From Clostridiales bacterium (GTDB lineage Bacteria; Bacillota; Clostridia; Oscillospirales; QAMX01), in assembly GCA_016303065.1 (NCBI GenBank), contig JAEDMJ010000036.1, positions 1 through 20,167 on the forward strand: 20,167 nt of DNA, read 5' to 3'. Under the pieces are notes generated by a model, which saw nothing but the letters and a program-made list of their open reading frames with translations, was not told where the DNA came from and did not search any database. Positions 16,214 through 20,167 of the stretch are shown here, piece by piece. The first letter of the stretch is position 1. Every line of letters begins with the position of its first letter. The position numbers and the translations under genes are program-made.

Positions 16214-16558
16214 TCAGTTCACGATTCTTACGAATTCTGCGGATTTCATCACTGTTTCCGCGCCGATGCCGGGGATCAGGGCAAGCTCTTCCAGAGAAGA
16301 GAAGCCGCCGAGCTCCTCGCGGAGGGCGCATATCTCTTCCGCGTATTTTCCTATATACGGAATGCCTGCCAGAACCGCTTTCGGGGCGGAGTTCAGGTCG
16401 GCCTTGTCCGCGCCGCGGGAATTCATCCGGTAGTTTTCCCTGACGGAAAGCTCTTCGCGGGAGTATTCTCTTTCGGAATCCGAAGGCAGAGCCCGGAAAA
16501 CCGAGAGAGAAACGACAAGCGCGGCAAAAAAGAGAACAATGAAATATCGGTTCCGCAA
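16214..16558 (-). CDS. ComEA-like helix-hairpin-helix protein, membrane anchored
   Basis: A protein of about 114 residues with an N-terminal membrane helix (5-24), a charged linker, and a ComEA-type (HhH)2 module: ADLNSAP (53-59), IPYIGKYAEEI (66-76) and IPGIG (95-99). ComEA binds incoming DNA outside the membrane during transformation. Here the SLBB domain of classical ComEA is missing, so the competence role is uncertain. The start is not clear: an ATG at 16630 lies upstream of the expected transcript start and has no ribosome binding site, whereas TTG at 16558 (AAGGTGA upstream) and GTG at 16567 are possible. I chose TTG. It leads the operon; the response regulator begins 38 bases after its stop. 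Confidence 0.78.
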   Translation of the reverse strand: MRNRYFIVLFFAALVVSLSVFRALPSDSEREYSREELSVRENYRMNSRGADKADLNSAPKAVLAGIPYIGKYAEEICALREELGGFSSLEELALIPGIGAETVMKSAEFVRIVN

Positions 16559-16583
16559 AAACTTCACCTTTTTCAGAAAGTGA

Positions 16584-16612
16584 TTGAAATAAGTACCGAA
16601 ATGTGATATTAT
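16584..16612 (+). promoter_or_regulatory. Sigma-A promoter of dacF
   Basis: TTGAAA (16584-16589), a 17-base spacer and TATTAT (16607-16612), with TGA directly before the -10 (extended TGn). Each hexamer matches five of six consensus bases. Predicted start is near 16619, giving a leader of about 80 bases before dacF. The -10 is shared with the opposing promoter. Confidence 0.7.
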
Positions 16613-16613
16613 A
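16608..16613 (-). promoter_or_regulatory. -10 element of the comEA-like/two-component operon
   Basis: A perfect TATAAT on the minus strand overlaps the plus-strand -10 of dacF by five bases. The -35 at 17 bases is poor (TAATCA), so activation by a regulator is possible. A start near 16601 would place the ATG at 16630 outside the transcript, which supports a later start for the comEA-like gene. Confidence 0.5.
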
Positions 16614-16699
16614 GTCACACACATTGCCATTGATTAAGGCTTGGGCGATATGCTCAATCAAAGCCCACCCTATTATAACATATTTTCCCGGAGTTTTAC

Positions 16700-18016
16700 A
16701 TGAAAACAACAAAAAAATTTCTGAAAATTTTTTGCCTGTTCATCCTGGTATCGGCGATGCTCTGCCCGGCAGCGCTTGCGACGGGGGATTTTTCCGTTTC
16801 CTGCCGCTCGGCCATACTTGTGGACGTGAACACCGGACAGGTGATTTACGAACAGAACGCGGATTCAAAGCAGTATCCGGCGTCGATAACAAAGCTTATG
16901 ACGGCGCTCCTTGTCTATGAAAACGCGGATTTTAACGACGTCGTGACGGTTACGGAGTCGGCCCTTGCCGGACTTGACGAGGCGGGCAGCTCTGTCAGCC
17001 TCGAGGCGGGCGAACGCATGACCGTTGAAAATCTCATGTACTGCATGCTTGTCTCCTCGGGGAACGACGCCGCAAACGTCCTTGCGGAGTTCACCGCAGG
17101 AAGCGTTTCGGCGTTTGTGGACATGATGAACGCCCATGCGGAAAAGCTCGGCTGCACCGGTACCCACTATACGAATCCCCACGGGCTTCACAACGACAAC
17201 CACTATACGACGGCAAGGGATCTTTACATAATTGCCAGGGAGTTTGTTTCAAACCCGGCGCTTATGCAGATCGCCAACACGGTTTCGTACGTCGTTCCGG
17301 AAACGAACAAATCCTCCGAGAGGATCCTCAATACGACGAACTATCTGATATCCGGCGTGACGACCAGCAAATACATATACACATATGCCCGCGGAATAAA
17401 GACGGGGACGACGACCCCGGCGGGGTACTGTCTTGTATCGTCCGCGGAAAAGAACGGGCTCTACCTTGTGAGCGTCGTTCTGGGCTGCGGAAAGGACGAG
17501 GAGAGCGGAGAGATAATGAGCTTTGTGGAGACAAAGCGGATGTTTGAATACGGTTTCAACAATTTCTCCTACAAGGAGCTGGTCGGAAAAAACCAGCCGG
17601 TCGTCGAGCTTCCTGTGGACATGAGCCAGGAGGCGGAGAACGTCGTCGCCGTGACACAGGAGGGGGTGTCCGCCCTTCTGGACAACGGCTTTGACAGCAC
17701 CAAAGTCGTGCTGACCCCGTGGATGTACAGCGAAAGCCTTACGGCTCCGGTGATAAAGGGACAGCTTTTGGGAGAGGTCGACGTGAGCTACAACGGTGTG
17801 AGCTACGGAAGGGTGAAGCTTGTCGCCCTGACCGGAGTTGAGCGCTCAAATTTCCTCTATTCAATGGACAGGATGAACGAGGCGATCCGACAGCCCAAGT
17901 ACATTGTCATTGCGGCGGTGATCGCGGCGGTCATTGTGATTTACATAATCGTTCTTTTGATCCTGAAGCGGAGGAAAAGACTCAGAAAACTGAAAAAAGG
18001 AAGATACATATTTTGA
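16700..18016 (+). CDS. dacF: D-alanyl-D-alanine carboxypeptidase, DacF/PBP5-like
   Basis: A low-molecular-weight penicillin-binding protein that removes the terminal D-Ala of peptidoglycan stem peptides and so limits cross-linking. The 438-residue protein has a signal peptide (1-28, ending ALA). Active-site motifs are SITK (62-65, nucleophile Ser62), SGN (120-122) and KTGTTTPAG (234-242). A C-terminal beta-rich domain follows (about 285-390). Unlike many relatives, which end in an amphipathic helix, it ends in a real membrane helix (about 401-422) and a very basic tail. ATG with GGAG upstream. Divergent from the two-component operon and overlapping the ABC-F gene by four bases. Confidence 0.94.
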   Translation: MKTTKKFLKIFCLFILVSAMLCPAALATGDFSVSCRSAILVDVNTGQVIYEQNADSKQYPASITKLMTALLVYENADFNDVVTVTESALAGLDEAGSSVSLEAGERMTVENLMYCMLVSSGNDAANVLAEFTAGSVSAFVDMMNAHAEKLGCTGTHYTNPHGLHNDNHYTTARDLYIIAREFVSNPALMQIANTVSYVVPETNKSSERILNTTNYLISGVTTSKYIYTYARGIKTGTTTPAGYCLVSSAEKNGLYLVSVVLGCGKDEESGEIMSFVETKRMFEYGFNNFSYKELVGKNQPVVELPVDMSQEAENVVAVTQEGVSALLDNGFDSTKVVLTPWMYSESLTAPVIKGQLLGEVDVSYNGVSYGRVKLVALTGVERSNFLYSMDRMNEAIRQPKYIVIAAVIAAVIVIYIIVLLILKRRKRLRKLKKGRYIF

Positions 18017-19938
18017 TTGACATATCTTTGAGCGAAGTCTCCAAATTCTACGGAGAAGTTCAGATACTTGACAAAATAACTTTTGAGGTACAGTCGGGAC
18101 AGAAGGTCGCGGTAATCGGGCGGAACGGGTGCGGCAAGACGACTCTTTTCCGCTGCATCATGGGCGAGGAGCAGTACGACTCCGGCCAGCTCGTCGTGCA
18201 CCCGTCAAAGCGCATCGGCGTTCTGAACCAGCTTCCGAAATTTCCGGCGGGGACGACTGTCCGCGCCGTGCTTGAAAACGCCTTCCGCGAACAGCGGGCC
18301 ATGGGGCGGGAGCTTGAAGAGATCGCCGAAAAACTTTCGGCCGGAGAAAACGATCCGGCGCTTCTGAAAAGATACGGAGAGCTTCAGAGCGTATACGAAT
18401 CCCGGGGGGGATACCTTGAAGAGCCGGAGATGTTCCGCGTTTCTCTCGGCCTGGGTATTCCGCGGGAGATGTGGGACATGGAGTACGGCGCCCTTTCAGG
18501 CGGGGAGATGACGCGGGTGAACCTTGCGGGGCTCCTTCTGGAAAAGACCGACATCATGCTTTTGGACGAGCCCACAAACCACCTGGATATGCAGTCCCTG
18601 GAATGGCTCGAAAACTATCTCAGGTCGTACAGCGGAACCGTGCTGATCGTTTCCCACGACCGTTTCTTCCTCGACCGCGTTGCGACGAGAACCATAGAGC
18701 TTGCCAATATGCACGCCCGGGTCTACGAGGGAAATTACAGCTTTTTCGCCGAGCGCAGAGCGGAGGAAGAGGAAGAACAGCAGAAGCGCAGGGAACAGAT
18801 GCAAAAGGAGATAAACCGCCTCCAGTTCACCTCGGACCGTATGCACGGATGGGGTTCGGGCAACAAAAAAATGATGCGGAAGGCCTTTGCCCTTGACAGG
18901 CGCATCGAGCGCATAAAGGCAAACCAGCCAGACAGGGTAAGGCATGAAAAGAACATCACGGGAAAGCTCCGGGAGGCGGACCGGTCGGGAAACGACGTGC
19001 TCTATACGGAGAACCTGACGAAGTCCTTCGGGGAAAGAACTCTGTTTTCGGGACTTGACCTTGAGATTAAAAAGGACGAGGCAATCGCGGTAATCGGAGA
19101 AAACGGTTCGGGAAAGTCGACCCTTTTGAGAATTCTCCTCGGCGAAGAGCCCCAGAGCGCAGGAAGATTCAAATGGGGGGCGAACGTCAAGCTGGCCTAT
19201 CTTCCGCAGAAGGTGACGTTCAGAGACGAAAATGCGACGGTTCTCGACGAGGTCGTCTCGGAGCTCGGCATAAACGAGCCGGAAGCGAGAAACCGTCTCG
19301 GGGCTTACCGCTTTCGGGGAGACGACGTTTTCAAGTCGATCTCCGTGCTTTCCGGAGGCGAAAAAAGCCGCCTGAAGCTCTGCATAATGCTTTACGACGA
19401 GATTAACACGCTGATCCTGGACGAGCCGACGAACCACCTGGACATCTATTCCCGCGAATGGCTGGAAGACCTTCTGGACGGCTACGAAGGAACGCTTATA
19501 TTCGTTTCCCATGACAGGTATTTCATCGACCGGTTCGCAACGCATATCTGGTCGATTGAAAAGGGAAAAGTCAGGGACTATCGCGGAGTTTACGCGGCAT
19601 ACCGCGAAATGCTGAGCCGTGAAGCAAACCAGCCGCGTCCGGCCGCCGCCCCGGCGGAGACGAAAAATCCACAGAAGCGCGAGCGCCAGCTCAGCCCGGA
19701 CAAGCTTCTCAGAAAGCTTGAGAGGGAGCTTGCCGCCGCGGAAAAGCAGATTTCGGAGTCGGAAGCAAGGGCCGCGGCGCTTGAACGCGAGATGGAGGAA
19801 AAATGCACCGACCACGTGGAGCTGGAACGGCTTTCGACGGAGCTTGACCGGGTGAATGCGGAAACCGAGGAGCTGTACGAAAAGTGGAACTCCATTTCTT
19901 CGGAAATTGAAGCCGTCTCAAAAGAGAGCCGGATGTAA
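18013..19938 (+). CDS. ABC-F family ATPase (YdiF/Uup-like)
   Basis: ABC-F proteins have two ATPase domains and no membrane part; they act at the ribosomal E site in translation or antibiotic protection. The 641 residues contain Walker A GRNGCGKTT (36-44), LSGGE (161-165) and LLDEPTNHLD (183-192), then the second set GENGSGKST (362-370), LSGGE (446-450) and LDEPTNHLD (469-477). A charged linker of about 80 residues (245-325) contains the P-site tRNA interaction region, and a C-terminal coiled coil runs from about 562 to 632, as in YdiF/Uup. Start is TTG, overlapping the dacF stop (TTGA), with GGAAG upstream. Resistance activity cannot be predicted from the sequence; a housekeeping role is likelier. 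Confidence 0.95.
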   Translation: MIDISLSEVSKFYGEVQILDKITFEVQSGQKVAVIGRNGCGKTTLFRCIMGEEQYDSGQLVVHPSKRIGVLNQLPKFPAGTTVRAVLENAFREQRAMGRELEEIAEKLSAGENDPALLKRYGELQSVYESRGGYLEEPEMFRVSLGLGIPREMWDMEYGALSGGEMTRVNLAGLLLEKTDIMLLDEPTNHLDMQSLEWLENYLRSYSGTVLIVSHDRFFLDRVATRTIELANMHARVYEGNYSFFAERRAEEEEEQQKRREQMQKEINRLQFTSDRMHGWGSGNKKMMRKAFALDRRIERIKANQPDRVRHEKNITGKLREADRSGNDVLYTENLTKSFGERTLFSGLDLEIKKDEAIAVIGENGSGKSTLLRILLGEEPQSAGRFKWGANVKLAYLPQKVTFRDENATVLDEVVSELGINEPEARNRLGAYRFRGDDVFKSISVLSGGEKSRLKLCIMLYDEINTLILDEPTNHLDIYSREWLEDLLDGYEGTLIFVSHDRYFIDRFATHIWSIEKGKVRDYRGVYAAYREMLSREANQPRPAAAPAETKNPQKRERQLSPDKLLRKLERELAAAEKQISESEARAAALEREMEEKCTDHVELERLSTELDRVNAETEELYEKWNSISSEIEAVSKESRM

Positions 19939-19962
19939 ACAAAACTGCGGGGGATGAGCGCA

Positions 19963-20167
19963 ATGAGAGAAAGATGTGTTCCGGGAAAAAAACAGCTCGA
20001 ATTTCTGAGCTGGGAATTCGGCGTGTTTTTCCATTTCGGCATACGCACCTTTTACGGCGGACACAGGGACTGGGACCTGAAGGAAATGCCCGCTGAGGGC
20101 TTCTGTCCGAGCGACTTTTCGGCGGAGGACTGGTGCGGGGCCGCCAGCGCGGCGGGCGCAAAATACG
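19963..20167 (+). CDS. GH29 alpha-L-fucosidase-like protein, 5' part only
   Basis: The visible 68 residues match the N-terminus of GH29 fucosidases: WEFGVFFHFGIRTF corresponds to the family's W-x-FGIFIHWG region, and FCPSDFSAEDWCGAASAAGAKY to the FDAEEWAKLAKDAGAKY region. GH29 enzymes remove terminal L-fucose by a retaining mechanism; the catalytic residues lie beyond the window. An in-frame ATG at 19954 also exists, but the GGGGG (19949-19953) suits the ATG at 19963 by spacing. There is no signal peptide. Only 24 bases separate it from the ABC-F gene and no terminator is seen, so it may be read from the dacF promoter. Confidence 0.75.
   Translation, partial: MRERCVPGKKQLEFLSWEFGVFFHFGIRTFYGGHRDWDLKEMPAEGFCPSDFSAEDWCGAASAAGAKY

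Noticed and set aside
16176..16712. N-terminal extension of the response regulator frame
   Set aside because: The extension overlaps the comEA-like gene, lacks receiver features, and the ATG at 16175 has a good ribosome binding site.
18496..19815. Minus-strand open frame of 439 codons opposite the ABC-F gene
   Set aside because: It is the complement of the two ATPase cassettes and has no domain of its own.

Overview
The window looks like a chromosomal segment from a monoderm, probably spore-forming-lineage Clostridia bacterium (Oscillospirales, Christensenellales or a similar uncultured gut lineage is an inference). Supporting signs are a Spo0A-type effector domain, the Firmicutes-style order ylxM-ffh-rpsP-khpA-rimM-trmD, GerMN domains, a DacF-type carboxypeptidase and strong GGAGG ribosome binding sites. 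The coding regions are GC-rich and the first 200 bases are AT-rich. No tRNA, rRNA, CRISPR array or insertion sequence is visible.

Layout. (1) 1-860: an AT-rich 5' stretch holding a probable promoter, then a small plus-strand gene for a free-standing Spo0A C-terminal DNA-binding domain. It ends at a bidirectional terminator shared with the next operon. (2) 862-4469, minus strand: a compact SRP/ribosome-maturation operon ylxM, ffh, rpsP, khpA, rimM, trmD, driven by a near-consensus sigma-A promoter. The rplS gene that often follows trmD is not there. A long hairpin and a Shine-Dalgarno-sequestering repeat lie before rimM. (3) 4662-12044, plus strand: one giant gene (2460 aa) with the full cyclic beta-1,2-glucan synthase architecture (GT84, GH189-like, GH94). 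It is divergent from the SRP operon and ends at a perfect 17-bp bidirectional hairpin. (4) 12108-16558, minus strand: a tight five-gene run consisting of a ComEA-like helix-hairpin-helix protein, an OmpR-family response regulator, a sensor kinase, a membrane-anchored double-GerMN protein and a cytoplasmic beta-propeller glycosidase-like protein. The last three overlap one another. (5) 16700-20167, plus strand: a DacF-type D-Ala-D-Ala carboxypeptidase, an ABC-F ribosome-associated ATPase overlapping it by 4 bases, and the start of a GH29 (alpha-L-fucosidase-like) gene cut by the window edge.

How the parts fit. The SRP operon serves protein targeting, ribosome assembly and tRNA methylation. The kinase/regulator/GerMN trio resembles the MtrA-MtrB-LpqB arrangement of Actinobacteria and may monitor the cell envelope. 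It shares an overlapping divergent promoter region with dacF, so envelope sensing and peptidoglycan trimming may be linked. The glucan synthase would make a beta-1,2-glucan from UDP-glucose at the membrane.

The most interesting points are the solitary Spo0A effector domain, the altered G4 GTPase motif of Ffh, the rimM leader structures, the large glucan synthase in a monoderm, the two-component/GerMN/glycosidase operon and the shared -10 region between comEA-like and dacF.
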